A stretch of 64,000 nt of DNA, from NCBI GenBank assembly GCA_031472005.1, contig PZJY01000007.1:2629581-2693580 (forward strand), written 5' to 3'. The position numbers were made by a program, and so were the translations under genes. The notes beneath the pieces are model-generated. The model had not been told where the DNA came from and made no database searches. It was given only the letters and a program-made list of their open reading frames with translations. This DNA comes from Tetracladium setigerum. Lineage: Eukaryota; Ascomycota; Leotiomycetes; Helotiales. Position 1 is the stretch's first letter, and each line of letters opens with the position of its first letter. Shown one piece after another: positions 1-11,600 of the stretch.

Positions 1-564
1 CATCCCCTCCTTTTCGGTCAGTTCTTCGGAGTTTCGGCTCAACGAGTGTTCCATTTCTTCAGCATATTTGTCACTTGGGTGGGAGCAGCTTTTCATAACT
101 TCCACCGTCTCGTTATGCTGCGTCTCTTGGCTATTGCTTGTCTCTGATTACTGATGATGGGTGATGCCATTCCTGTACAGTAGTGTACGGAGTACTATAC
201 ACACATTATTGCTGGTGCCGGCCTTCTCCAGGGGCCAGTGAGTGTACCGCGGAGTTTACAAGCAAATACTACCTACAGCCTCTTTGCGACGACGACCAGT
301 GTAGAAACACGGCGTTATGATACATTTATCCATCTGACATAATGTCGGTCGGCGCAACCATCTATGCACGAAGGCTATGGCCGTGATTTTTAACATTCCA
401 AGTAGCCTGTCAGATGGATGGATGCCGCGCTGGGAGCGGAGTTAAAGCTCGTCCGGAAAGCGTTGCATACCTTGCCACATTGATGTTCAATCATTACCGA
501 CGACCCGGAATCCATAAACACGATAAAACAGCCATGTCTCTTCTGCCATTTCTCTGAAGGCTGG
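1..564. other. Left edge, no gene recognised
   Basis: I see no convincing coding sequence, RNA gene or repeat here. It may hold the end or flank of a gene lying outside the window and the upstream region of the hypothetical gene that follows. Confidence 0.4.
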
Positions 565-1248
565 ATGAAGGCTCATGCCGACTACTCGGAAAAGAAGAAT
601 GGATATCCTGCCAGTTTCAGTGGGCCGAACATGAGTGAACAAGTCTCGACCTTGGCAGGAAGCCTCGAAGATCCCAGCCAGGTGATGAGCAGTCAACAGA
701 AAATCAGATCTTGGTGGTCATGTAAAGACGCAAAGTATGTATATGCTGCCGGTGCCCAAGTGATTCCCACTCACAAAATAATCAGGTCAAGATGTGTGAA
801 GAAGCGACGATGCAAATCATGCGAAACACAATCAACGTCGTCTGGGTCGCACCAATTGCGAGGCACCTCAACTCAAAGCTCTCAATCCACCGGCAAAAAA
901 GAAAAGACCGGCAGGACGACTGTCGCCAGTATGCATAGCCGCTTGGATCGATTGGAGAAGATGATCAAAGTCCTCCAAGCACGACACTCAGAACCGGAGC
1001 AAGCAGTGCCCGACACGCGACAAATTCCCATTGTTTCAGAAGTCAAAAGAGACTGCGATACTTGCATTCCGAGTGTTGAGAGTGATGAGATGGAGGATGT
1101 GAAAGAGGAGGTGGATGAGGAGCGTTTTGAATTAAAAACCGTGCCGCCATTCTCAAAACATGAGGATATAGCGACTCGAAATCTTAGTTGGAAGGATGTG
1201 GTTGGAATTGTAAGTCAATACTTTGTCATGGGAGTGAACTTCAACTGA
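565..1248 (+). CDS. Hypothetical protein, possible Zn2Cys6-factor relic
   Basis: An open frame of 227 codons that I cannot assign to a family. Around residues 113-131 it has a short coiled-coil-like stretch (SRLDRLEKMIKVLQA) of the kind that often follows the zinc cluster in fungal Zn2Cys6 regulators, and a basic segment with cysteines (RCVKKRRCKSC) lies upstream. The complete six-cysteine spacing is absent. The middle is Ser/Thr/Gln-rich and the C-terminal part is acidic. A GTAAGT near 1210 could be a donor, so the true gene may continue in another exon. It could equally be a fortuitous or decayed reading frame. No function is claimed. Confidence 0.3.
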   Translation: MKAHADYSEKKNGYPASFSGPNMSEQVSTLAGSLEDPSQVMSSQQKIRSWWSCKDAKYVYAAGAQVIPTHKIIRSRCVKKRRCKSCETQSTSSGSHQLRGTSTQSSQSTGKKEKTGRTTVASMHSRLDRLEKMIKVLQARHSEPEQAVPDTRQIPIVSEVKRDCDTCIPSVESDEMEDVKEEVDEERFELKTVPPFSKHEDIATRNLSWKDVVGIVSQYFVMGVNFN

Positions 1249-1576
1249 CCCGAGGCTCGAGTAGAACTCTGTACTTTAGCGATGGCGTTTTGGTTTGCAA
1301 TTACAAACTTGATTTATTATTTGTGGTCAGCGTAAATACGTAAAGACGCGAAAACTCATGGAATGTGGAGAATTTGTGGGAATCTCACACGCGCGGAACT
1401 TTATATAGACAGACGCCCTTTGAATGACTTTGTGTGCGGTGTGAGTGTGTTTGTAAATATCCAAGTAGCCTTGATCGAGCCCAGCGCATTCCCATGCGCC
1501 TTGAAACACATAAAAGTCTACTCACGCCCCAAGATTATCTTACTTAATACCTATACTTATCTACCAATCACTCAAA

Positions 1577-2011
1577 ATGGCAACACCCGGAGAGAAAGAC
1601 CTTCAAACCCTTCTCGCATCGCTCATTCCCACCCTCAATCCTTCCATATTCGTCTTCATCACATTCGCACCGCCGATCACTCCACCGTCAACCCTGGCAT
1701 CAATCATGACATTTCGTGAGCTTGAAGGCCTCACCGTCATCACCACCGAAGAAGCAGCAAAAGAGCACAATCTCGAATATGTCTTTCAAAGCAAAATGAT
1801 TACACTGGACATTCATTCGAGTCTGGAAGCTGTTGGGTTTATGGCTGTGATTAGCAAGGCTCTGGCGGAGAAGGGGATTGCATGTAATCCTGTCAGCGGG
1901 TTCTTCCATGATCATTGTTTCGTACCGGTCAAGAGGGCAGAGGAGGCTCTAGAGATTTTGAGGGGGGTAGCTGAGAATGCAAAGGGAAGGGTTGAACGAG
2001 TGGATGTTTGA
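1577..2011 (+). CDS. ACT-domain protein (DUF2241/ACT_7, COG3602 type)
   Basis: An intronless gene of 144 aa. The N-terminal third (TFRELEGLTVITTEEAA) and the C-terminal two-thirds (LDIHSSLEAVGFMAVISKAL, then a NPVSGFFHDHCFVP stretch) match the small two-part ACT-like proteins of the COG3602 type, which are of this length in bacteria and fungi. ACT folds usually bind amino acids or other small ligands and act as sensors; the ligand of this family is not established. The start ATG at 1577 follows an A-rich context (ACTCAAAATGG). It lies about 260 bp before a dioxygenase-like gene on the same strand. The frame is intact and no signal peptide is present, so a cytosolic location is expected. Confidence 0.8.
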   Translation: MATPGEKDLQTLLASLIPTLNPSIFVFITFAPPITPPSTLASIMTFRELEGLTVITTEEAAKEHNLEYVFQSKMITLDIHSSLEAVGFMAVISKALAEKGIACNPVSGFFHDHCFVPVKRAEEALEILRGVAENAKGRVERVDV

Positions 2012-2274
2012 TGTTTGGTTTATATTGGCACGGGGTATTATGACAACTTGGGTATTTTCGAGGTTTCTTTTGGGAAAGGAGGGGAAGCCTTGTGACCCCA
2101 CTCTTTGAAGTTGACCTCAACATATCCGATGTTACGTTCCTCTCGTCTGCTAGGTACCTACTCATCGGCAACTGCGTGCCATGATTTTGTATAATGAGAA
2201 ACCTGTTCACCTAATCTCAAGGCGGTTGACCTGATGATTAGCGACACCTTCATCAAAGGTCAGTAAACCGCGAA

Positions 2275-3153
2275 ATGCCACCCTCGAATCACCTTGAATC
2301 CCTCATCCGCGATGGCTACGTTCTGATCCCATCTATGTTCACACCTTCACAAATCAACGACCTCCGAAAAGCAAGCAGCGATGTAATTTCTCTCGCACGA
2401 TCAGGAAACTGGCCTCATGTTCGCACCCTTCCAAAGCAATTCCCGCCCTGGACAATTCCTGCTGGTGTTAGTCCCGCAGCGGACGGAATTTGGGGGGTTC
2501 AATTCCTGATGCATCCTTCTCTTCCACATTCTCAAACATTTATCCAAAACTACTTTTCGGATGCCATTACAGATATTGTCAAGGAACTGTTGGCATGTCA
2601 GGATGATGATTTGGTGTTGGAGCTGTTCAATCTCTTGATTCGGCCTGATCGAGATTTTGAATTGAGATGGCATCGAGATGATATTTCCGATACTGCAACA
2701 GCCGAGGAAGAGGTTGAAAGACTACAGGAGCCAGCGTGGCATGCACAGTGGAATATGGCTCTTTGGGATGATGAGAGTTTGATCGTGGTCCCGGGAAGTC
2801 ATACAAGAGCGAGGACTGATATTGAGAGAGCAACGGAACGTTATGGGCGTTTGCCTGGAGAAGTAATCGTCAGAATGAAGCCGGGAGACGTGGTGTTTTA
2901 CAACAACAATATTTTGCATCGAGGGGTCTATAGTTGCGAGAAAGAGAGGATGACTTTGCATGGAAGTATGGGGCATGTGATGGGAAGTGCCTTGAGAGCC
3001 AGGAATGTTTTACAGCATGGGATAGGTGACTGGGTCAGTGAGATCAATATTGCTTCGTTGGGAAAAGGAGAAAATAGAGCGGAGGGAATGAGAGGAAGAC
3101 TTGTTGAGATGGCGAAGGGAAGTGGAAAGGTTGGGTACTCGTTGGATGGGTGA
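2275..3153 (+). CDS. Phytanoyl-CoA dioxygenase (PhyH) family protein
   Basis: A single-exon gene of 292 aa. The Fe(II)/2-oxoglutarate dioxygenase facial triad can be read: His133 and Asp135 in RWHRDDIS, and the distal His215 in NNNILHRGVYS, followed by Arg216. The opening DGYVLIPSMFTPSQINDLR is the usual N-terminus of PhyH enzymes, and length fits the family. It probably hydroxylates a small organic substrate using 2-oxoglutarate, O2 and Fe(II). PhyH proteins in fungi act in many pathways, including secondary metabolism, so the substrate is unknown. No targeting signal is evident; the C-terminus is not a clear peroxisomal PTS1. It is separated from the NLR-like gene on the other strand by about 340 bp, arranged tail to tail. 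Confidence 0.85.
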   Translation: MPPSNHLESLIRDGYVLIPSMFTPSQINDLRKASSDVISLARSGNWPHVRTLPKQFPPWTIPAGVSPAADGIWGVQFLMHPSLPHSQTFIQNYFSDAITDIVKELLACQDDDLVLELFNLLIRPDRDFELRWHRDDISDTATAEEEVERLQEPAWHAQWNMALWDDESLIVVPGSHTRARTDIERATERYGRLPGEVIVRMKPGDVVFYNNNILHRGVYSCEKERMTLHGSMGHVMGSALRARNVLQHGIGDWVSEINIASLGKGENRAEGMRGRLVEMAKGSGKVGYSLDG

Positions 3154-3490
3154 ACCTTTCATCTCGCGTGTTGTACTATTGGGGTAGCCATCTAATCTTT
3201 GAATGCTGCCTGAGTGCCACTGAACTGACAAAGCTCAAAGCTCTAATTAGACTAAAAGTAAAGACAGATTCGGGCTCATTTATTATCGTATTACCACTTC
3301 GGTAACAGGCGCATGCAAACCCTTTTCTTCAATTCTCTCCTTGTTCCAGCGCCTAAGTGAGCCATTTTTTACTCTCACAACCTTTTTCAAGTACAGAGCT
3401 CCAAGAGTTTGTAGATAATAGATAGTATTTTGAACTGAGATGATGAGGTTCAAGTTGTCCTTGGTTGCTCGGCTTCCCGCTATCATATTT

Positions 3491-6400
3491 CTAAATGCGA
3501 CGTCGCCGAGCTAATTGAGGATTTGAATCGGGATCAGGCGATAAGCGTTTCAGGCTGCAAGTTAAAGTTCTTGGAGGCACTTGTAAGGCGGTCTCGGAAG
3601 ATAGGGAGATATGTGGTGAAGCATTGTCTTCGTATTCTTGTTCTGCCTCGAGCAGTAATAGCATGATATCGGATCCATACTTGAGATTCCTTGCGGCGCG
3701 TTTGATGATATCTTGTGTGATCTCGATCTTCCGGTATTTCAATACTGCCTCCACCACCTCTGGTCTGCATTCAGTAACCATCATATTGATTGCACCAGAG
3801 GTAATATCGGGCTTCCCTTGCAAACAGAAAATCAAGATGTCACTGCCATCGTGATCACGCATCCCCCAGAAAACCTCGCGCCAGGTCAACTTCAACTCAT
3901 TCAAAGTCCGGCCTCTAAGGACTTTAAATAAAAGATTCCTGCTGAGATGTGATAAATTGTCCGAAGAGGAAAGCCCACGCGTTTCATGAGTCTTCGAAAG
4001 TACCAAGGTGCGCATCATCGAATCAAGTCCTGGCCTGGGTTCAATACTTGAAAGCCACGGGAGACTTTCAGGTACTATCATTGGATAGTTTGTATTCGGA
4101 AATTCCAATACGCGCAAATTCTGAATATCAAGTTCCGGCCGACTCCTTAGTGAGTTCAAAATGGACAGGTTCCCGTACGACATCAGTGTTTGTACCATTC
4201 CGTCGCCGAAAGTAACTATTGTTTGAGAGGATAATATTTCGCGAATAACCAGCAGATCTCGGTCGTGATGGGAATTGGACATTCGAAGTAGCTCCTTAGA
4301 TATCTCAATGCTAGTTGTGTATTGGAGAAGGTGACGGACAATTTTCAACCGTTTTCCAAGGTACGTGCTATCACTGGCCAACGGTTTATCTCCGTATCTT
4401 TCCTTCCCTAGAAAGTGCAAAAACAGCATATCAGACGTGACCCGAAGGCGATCATTGCAATGAAAGAAGAGTGGCAATACATGCACAATCTGATCTTCCG
4501 TATAGTTCAGATCGTTAATGAAGCGTATTAGAAAGTTTTGCGTAACCATTTTGGTACCAACTCTTTGGAGGATCGTGTCCAAGATTTCAAAGCGTCTATA
4601 ATTTATTGCCGCGCCCACGGCTCTATAACGATAATTCTCAAGCGTAGCAGTTGAATAAGTTAAAGTATCTGTCACAGCATTAACTGAAACAGTCTGAGTG
4701 TCTTGTGAATTCTTAGACCAACCAGAGCTAACTAGGAAGTTCGTCTTTAGTTGGCCGTTTTGGCCCAAGTTGGTGGGCCGGCTGCTCTCATTGAAGATGA
4801 AGTCGAGAATCTTCTGGCTGTTGAACTGGACGGCGATCTGTGCACAATTGATTCCAGTTGAGTTAATCTCAGTCGTGAAACGCTTCTCGTTGGTTATGAT
4901 CTCTTTGACAATTTCAACGAAGTCGAAGGCTGCTGCCACGTGGAGAGGAGTGGGACGTTGCTTCCATGGACAATCTCTCATAATTTCTGAAAATGGCTGC
5001 AAAATATTAGACATTTACTCTCGTCCAAAAAGGTATCTTGTTCTCAGTGCGTGCTTTGCTGATGTGAATGGAGAATTATTGCCCTCAAAAAAAGGATTCG
5101 CAAGAACTTACCATACGCCAAGTCCCTTGCCTCCTTACCCACATTCCAAAACAGGAACCGAAACCCTTCATGTAATCTTGCTGTAAGAGGAACTGGGTGA
5201 GTAAATGCCGTATTCGTCCTTGGTTCCCGGAATTTCCTGCAGATTGCACATAAATTGCCCAGTACCGATCAACGTGACATAGGAAGTCCTCGATGGAATT
5301 GGCAAGGGTGCTTAGCATATTAGGTTGAGACGGGTCACACAAGTTCATCAATGGACGTAAAATGATGTAGATCGGCATCTGGTGCTGAGAAGAGTGGTAT
5401 TTCCAGGTCAGAGGGGGCGCCGTGAGCCACGATAGGCATTGCCAAGCGAGTTGTGCGTTGCAGTTTTCGGGCGAGTAATCTTCGATTTTTAGCAAGTACT
5501 CCTGGACAGACAAATGCACGAATCGATATTGGCCAGTCTCCTCATCGAAGGTCACAAGATTATTGCAAACGCTCAGAACTTCAGACTGTGAGATGTGCTC
5601 GTTGCTTGCAAGATCCGAGCCAACGGCGAGCAGGAAGGTGTCGAGCCGTAGAGGAGAACGAGCACAAAGAAGCCATTTGATGACTCGGTCAGCGATTTGC
5701 GGATTGGGTGCCTGAGATTTACGGATTTGGGCAATTACTGAATCGTACGAGTGTTCGAGGTCTTGAGGCAGCGTTTGCAAGAGACTACGAACATTCGATG
5801 TTGTCTTGATCCAGCTGGGATCACAAAGAGTTTCCATGTGCAAACTGACCAGACGAAACATTCCGTGTGCCTTTTCAACCAGTGTCTGGATGATTTCCCT
5901 TCTCAAATCACCAGAAACTCTGCCTTGAAGAATCCTTTTTCTAGCAATAGCATCCTCAACTCGAGTCTCTACGAAATTCATAATATCGGCCGTGTTCTCA
6001 CTCGCGCTAATATAGATATTGGGCGTTTGAGATAGGTGATGTACAAGGTCTTGAACATCTCGGCTGCTCACCAGAACTTTCACAACATTCAAGGACTCGT
6101 TGATAATTTTCTTCAGGGCGTCCAAAAGATCCTGCCGTCGAATTGGATCGCACTCATCCAGCCCATCAATGACAATGATAGCTGGTTCAGACTTCAACAA
6201 TTCCAGAATCATGTACACAGATTCATCAAGTTGGAGGGCCGCGGGAATTTTGCCTTTGGCCTCTTTCCTTCGCGCTTTGTACTCCTTGGCAACTGGTTCT
6301 CGAATGGGCGTATCTTCGTCGATGGAACAGAGTTGCTCCAGAATGGTTCTCATCATATAGTCTGGATCTGCTCGCTCTGGTTCGTTTGCGTTTCTAGCAC

Positions 6401-7592
6401 AGTAAAAGAGCGCAATTGGAGCAGGGTTTGGCACTGTCGATCCACGGGCTTTCAAATGCTCGATGACATGGGACAACAGCATACTTTTCCCGGAACCAGG
6501 AATACCATGTAGCCACAGAATTGACGAGTAACTTGCGGCCTGCCATTCAACAAACTTTGGCTTTTGTAAGAGCCACTGCCCGGATCCTGGCACCAGCATT
6601 TTGTATTTGCTTCGATGATGACTCTGGTATTGATCCTTTGTAAGCCATTCAAACACTTTCAGTCGCTCTTCCACCTTGAGATTGTCCTCAATTGCTGATA
6701 GCTGGCTACACATTCGAAGAATAGGCCCATCGTAGTCTTTTAAAATTGTGGACAGTTCCTCGATTTGAAGACCGCCAAGACTCGTGGTGAGTTCAACAAC
6801 AGAATTCCCTATTTTCTGCTGAGATTCCTCAGAAAATAGCTGAAGGTAGTCAGTAACCGTGCTCGACGCACTTTTGACCTTGACCATGAAATCATTTGTT
6901 GCATTCTCAAATTGGAAAACACTCTTTGTAATCCGAGTCATGGTGTTTTGACGGAAGTAACGTTGCCCGTGAATCAAATAGTCTAGGATCGTGATATATA
7001 GCTTGATTATATTTTCTTCGAGAGCAACTTTGACACGAGAAGGTGATTGAAGGTATAAGATCTCGATCGTTTCGTATTTAGCAATCATATTCATGATCAA
7101 CTCCAATCCGTCCAGTATGGCAGCATTGGTCTGTATGTCATTGACTGCAGCCTACAAGATGTTAGGAATACTAAAGCATCAGGTCTGGGACTTTACCTGG
7201 AGCACAAATCGGACGGCTGCCCATGGAAGCGCAGCATGACCTGGATCATACTGCACAACGATGTCTCCTACACTCTTGAACTTATCAATCCACACAGTCA
7301 TCTTGGCGAATATGTCTCGGATGATGATTTGTTCTCCTTTCCGATTCTTCCATTTCCACCTCTTCTGCTTGCACGAATCCTCGGCATTTAAAACGATGTT
7401 GAGCACATCCTCTAGTATCGTCCGCCTATCTGTTCGCGCAAGATCTATGGTGTGTCCGACGGGCATCCCCCCGAGGGCTTTTTCCCAAAGGTCGCCGCCT
7501 GACCCCCTAGAGAAGATGTTAGATTTATTGCCCACTAAGCAGATATATCGCTCTCATCACCTTCCAGGAGGTGCTCCTACGGTAGAAGCCAT
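3491..7592 (-). CDS. NLR-like STAND protein: NWD-type N-terminus, NACHT, ankyrin
   Basis: A four-exon gene: 7561-7592, 7197-7506, 5112-7151 and 3491-4996. All three introns have GT..AG ends and restore phase, giving about 1295 aa. Residues ~15-200 (DLWEKALGG.., GDIVVQYDPGHAALPWAAVR) resemble the N-terminal domain of fungal NWD/NACHT NTPases. Walker A GIPGSGKS lies near residues 330-337 and Walker B IIVIDGLDECD near 439-449. A winged-helix-like region follows (RSPLRLDTFLLAV, YRFVHLSVQEYLL). The last exon starts with an ankyrin repeat (TPLHVAAAFDFVEIV) and ends in weaker repeats such as IIKRAARNLKYGSDIMLLLLEA. Such proteins are signal-transducing NTPases of fungal non-self recognition and programmed cell death. 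The frame is intact. The 11-residue first exon is inferred and could be replaced by another upstream start. Confidence 0.85.
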
Positions 7593-8325
7593 GGCTTGCG
7601 GACTCTAAAATCAACCAGAGACGAGAAAGTAGTTTCAGCTGCTTCGACAGGCTCCAGAAGAGTTCGAAGGCAGGGTAATAGCCGCCGAGTACAGTAAGAG
7701 CTCCGTTATAACTCGGCGATGATTGCGAGCATGTCTGGAAGTATCGTAGACCAAAGGCAATTTACATAAATAGGTTTGGAAGTTATGAGAAGGGCAATCT
7801 AGGATCAGGCTGAGGGAGATTTTAGATCCTTGGATGGGAATTGGGTGAGGCTGCGCCACACATGTGGAGGGGTAGTCCAGATCAGCCCCGCGCTCAGCCT
7901 GTGCCAGAACATCAAATACTCCATTTATCATTGAGCTAAATATACAACGAACTAAAATGCGGTTTTGCAAAGTGACCGAGAAATCATGTAGCTCTCTACC
8001 GTGGTTTAGTGTGGTTTCTAGCTCCATGGATACGATGTGCGATGATATTTAGGCACGTATCGTCCAGATTGCGAGGCCGTAATACATATTAGTCTGATAT
8101 TGATTTAATCTGCGTACAACGAGTTGGCTCTGGACAACTGTTTACCGTTACACTGTTCAGTGCCTCTCAGGTGAGCATCTAGTAGGTGGAGCCTTCTTGG
8201 ATTTGGTTACATCTTTGGCTTTCTTCGAATTCTTTGATTTATAAGTGTATAGTATTAAATGGGACCACTCCTTTGATAAAGATTTTCGCCAGGAGCAATC
8301 TCAAGAAATTTAATGATCATAGATA
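7593..8325. other. Intergenic, presumed NLR promoter
   Basis: No gene is recognised. Open frames on the minus strand are not supported by any family signature. The stretch lies upstream of the NLR-like gene and downstream of the kinase-like relic. Confidence 0.4.
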
Positions 8326-8990
8326 GCCCTTATAAATCCCCTTTCTTAGTCCCCATATTCTCCGCATCAACCCAGTCCTTAGTATAGCCTCTTCCAAAAT
8401 CAATAATACAAGCATTCTCTTCCTTATAAATCAAGATATTGGCAGCATTAGCATCGCCCCAGACTAATTTAACCTCGTGTAGTTGAGAGAGAGACTGTCA
8501 AAACTCGCGGCGAGCTTCACTGAACAGAAGGAGGGAACCTTCAGGTTCAAGTTTTCCAAGAACTTCCCAACCAGTCGGACACCTGGAGGCATGTAGCCCG
8601 ACTGCTGCGTAGCTATCTGCTGAGGGCATAGCCCTTCGTTGACAGCTCCCAGCCTGCAAATAAAAAATTCCGCGAAGAGACAAACATGTAATATTTGTAC
8701 AGTCGTTGGCGTGGGGGTAAGTTACGCAAATAGGGGCTCGAAAGGCCTCAAGATCCGCTCGTGAGCGTTTCCCTCGAGGATACCATCAGCCTCCTCCTCG
8801 CCTGACTGAAGGAATTTAAGATTGGCAATGTATTGTTTGGTTGTGCATGGCGATTTCTCGAAATTTGGAGGTGACACTCAAATATAGAAGACCTTTCCGT
8901 TGTAGCGCACTTTCACCTCACAGTCTGTGCTGTCGCTTTTCGTCGATACGAAATCAATGTGAGGCGAATGTTGGATAGGGTACTTGGACC
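8326..8990 (-). pseudogene. Broken protein-kinase-like gene fragment
   Basis: Reading the minus strand from about 8990 to 8326 gives successive pieces of a fungal kinase-like protein in shifting frames. They are an N-terminal piece (CEVKVRYNGKVFYI then an in-frame TGA), a piece EEEADGILEGN..LRPFEPLFA followed by TAA, then YMPPGVRLVGKFLENLN. The C-lobe ends the series with VKLVWGDANAANILI and IIDFGRGYT, which are recognisable catalytic-loop and DFG motifs (here GDANAANIL and DFG). A stop closes it at about 8326. Two in-frame stops and at least two frame changes show that it is not functional. The family is the small choline/aminoglycoside-like fungal kinase group; exact membership is uncertain. 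Confidence 0.7.
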
Positions 8991-9424
8991 ATACAACAAG
9001 ATATGAATGGTGGTCGGATCAGAGTTAATGTTCTAATTTCAGATGGATATCGGGTGAGCTTAATTTGCGTGTCTTGACGAAGCGATGTTTTATGTAACTC
9101 CATAGGTTCGTCGGTGAATCGAGGAAGGCATCCGATTCGCCATTTCATTCCGGCTGAATTGATTCAAAGCTGCAAAGTATGCAAGAAGTTCGGATGCTTT
9201 TCTGCAGCTTCCACAACCAACTGACCAACCAACACCTCCATCAGTAATAAGATCTATCACGACAGTACCGAGGTACTGCAGTATGATTTATTTACCTTAC
9301 TACAGTATCTCCTCCGTAGATCCACTACATCCAGATGGCCAGCCAGGCGATCCTGCGTCCCTGGCAGTAGTAGTGAGTAGGGCCCGTCCCGAAACTCTCA
9401 GGAAGGCAATTCCTGAATGCATGC
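8991..9424. other. Intergenic between kinase relic and HD gene
   Basis: No gene is recognised. The minus-strand frame at 8954-9148 might be a further decayed N-terminal piece of the kinase relic, but nothing in it is diagnostic. Confidence 0.3.
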
Positions 9425-9660
9425 TCTTCCCCTCTCTACCCGCCCTTCTCCTTCTCCTCTTCTTCTTCCCCTTCTCTCACCCTCCTCATCCTTCCCCTCT
9501 TCTCCCATCCTGTCTGCCTCCAGTTTACTTCTAATCTACTTCTAATCTACTTCCTATCTGCATCCTAACTGCCTTCCTCTCCTCCTCCCACCTTTGAATG
9601 GTGCCCATCCATTAACTCCTCCCAGCCCTCCATCACCATTCTTCCTTCCTACCTCTGTTG
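9425..9660 (+). promoter_or_regulatory. Pyrimidine-rich leader of HD-domain gene
   Basis: A long C/T-dominated stretch on the plus strand (CTTCTCCTCTTCTTCTTCC and similar), followed by a small tandem of CTAATCTACTT units, sits just before the HD-domain gene. CT-rich tracts upstream of start codons are common core-promoter and 5'UTR features of filamentous fungi. The open frame running through it (9283-9534) is low complexity and not a gene. Confidence 0.5.
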
Positions 9661-9754
9661 CTCCTTGTCAGCTTCAGTCTCAAACTTCATTGCACAAATC
9701 AACCGCGTCGTTTCTAGCTTTGAACGTGGTCGTGACACCAGTCAACCATTCACG

Positions 9755-10644
9755 ATGACTGCCCTTCCTACGCGCGTCGTGGCTGGCGTGGCCATCCCCG
9801 ACACCCCGCTGATCACGAAAGCTCTCGACTACACGAGGAAACACTCGACCGATTTCGCCTATAACCATGTCCAGCGATCGATGCTTTTTGGCTTCATCAT
9901 GGCTGCCAAAATTCCCAGTCTGGCGGACCGAGATCTGGAGGTCCATGCCATCGGCGCTTTGATGCATGATATTGGCTGGGATGTAAGTGAATAACCACAC
10001 GCCGAGACATGGACAGAGATGGGATAGGTACCTAATTACCTACAAGTTGGATAAGTGCTAACGCGCATCTCCAACCATAGCCAACTGGAGAGCTGGTTTC
10101 GAAAGACAAGCGATTCGAGGTCGATGGCGCAAATGCCGCAAGAAATTTCCTGCAGAAGGAAGCTCCAGATTGGGATAAACATCGTCTACAGTATGCCACA
10201 TCATCCTCATCCTCGTTGCCTTGCGCAGAAAAAATTGTTCGAGGCATAAATTCCTAACCCATTCGTGTGCTACCTAGGTTGGTATGGGATGCAATCGCCC
10301 TGCATACTATTGGCAGTGTGGTCTTCCACAAGGAAGCTGAAGTCCAAGCCGTTGCCTATGGCATCTGGGCGGACTTTCAGGGGCCAGACCGCATCGAAGG
10401 CAATTTGCTGACCTGGGATGAGTACAATGCCGTGGTGAAAGAGTTTCCTCGCTTGAACCTGATGAAAGGGCTGAAAGGGGTGATGTGCTTCCTCTGTGAG
10501 ACGAAGCCCGCCACAACAATTGACAACACGGTCGGCGAATGGGGCGATGCCTTCGTCCCCGGTTATGATCGGAAAGGAAAGTTGACTCGGGATTTATTGC
10601 TTACTTGTGACTTAGATGGGAAGAGCCTTTTAGATGATCCGTAG
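9755..10644 (+). CDS. HD-domain hydrolase, cyanamide-hydratase-like
   Basis: Three exons (9755-9982, 10081-10190, 10278-10644) join in frame to give 234 aa. The metal-binding HD signature is visible: His38 in YNHVQRSM, His64 in EVHAIGAL and His71-Asp72 in LMHDIGWD, with a further His in DAIALHTIG after intron 2. This layout resembles the fungal cyanamide hydratase/Ddi2-like HD family, which hydrates small nitriles such as cyanamide; the substrate here is not known. The ATG at 9755 was chosen as the first ATG in frame, since upstream codons in that frame lack one. Length fits the family (about 220-240 aa). No signal peptide is seen, so it is probably cytosolic. The frame is intact. Confidence 0.8.
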
Positions 10645-11600
10645 ATGGAAGGGTTGCGAGATTATTTAGTCCTCTTAACTCATCTGATATATCTCCAATG
10701 CCTTCATAAGCTTGCTCATAGGGTAATTCCCTAGCGGCGCGAACATATTGAAAATTTTAATAAGTAATATTAATAATAATTCCGACTACATGGAGAGCAC
10801 TATTCTGACGGCTATTGCAACTTTTGCTTGGTTGCATACGGAGAGTTGATCCTCTGTCCATCAATCTGTTATAGTTTTTGCGAATGAAATGATAGTGCAT
10901 GACTATACTAAACATGTTTCATGTGCTATGCTAATTAGACTGCGGCTCTGTTCAGCTCTACAAAACACGAGGTTATAATATACGCCAATTAGCTTCAAGT
11001 CCTATCGGCACACACATTCTAGATATCGTGATAGCTAAGTAGAAAATTTGATAAGATCTTACATTAGTAAACTCAGACGTAATGAAGTTATTTGCCTTAC
11101 AATTCTATGTCTCTACTTAGACTTCCTTATATCTGACAAGGAGGGGTCGAACAGCCACTCGCTGCGCGCAACTGATTTCGCAAGAAACAACGATCCTCCC
11201 ATATTCTACGAAATAGTAAGTTCATATTGTCTCCAAGCCTTCCGAACTGCTGAGTAACGATAACGTTAGCGGACACGTGCGATTCAATTTCTACTTTATA
11301 TGGAATAATTATGAATTCGTTCAGATAGCTGAACAGATCTATTACCGCAGCTTGCGATAACTTGTTACCGGAAATGCTTATTGGATGGAATGAAATGGTC
11401 CTCTCGGCGTGTGTTTTGTTGGCTGACTGACAGATACGTAGTTGTTGCGTATATTGGTTTAGAAGCGTGGAGGGTTGATTCTTGTCGACGGCTAGGATCT
11501 TGAATTGAACGTTACAAAAATAGGCTATAGCGCTACCACAGTTTCAAGGCGTGAAATTTTGCTATCTGAAAACCTCATCCACTTTGTTAAACTCGCGCTA
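10645..11600. other. Intergenic, no gene recognised
   Basis: AT-rich sequence between two converging genes. One 69-codon frame (11048-11257) has no family features. No RNA gene or repeat was recognised. Confidence 0.4.

Noticed and set aside
7635..8027. 130-codon minus-strand frame upstream of the NLR-like gene
   Set aside because: No family motif, no link by splicing to the NLR exon phase, and promoter position.
9283..9534. 83-codon plus-strand frame in the CT-rich tract
   Set aside because: Low-complexity pyrimidine translation directly upstream of the HD gene; no conserved feature.
11048..11257. 69-codon plus-strand frame
   Set aside because: AT-rich composition, no start context or family feature.
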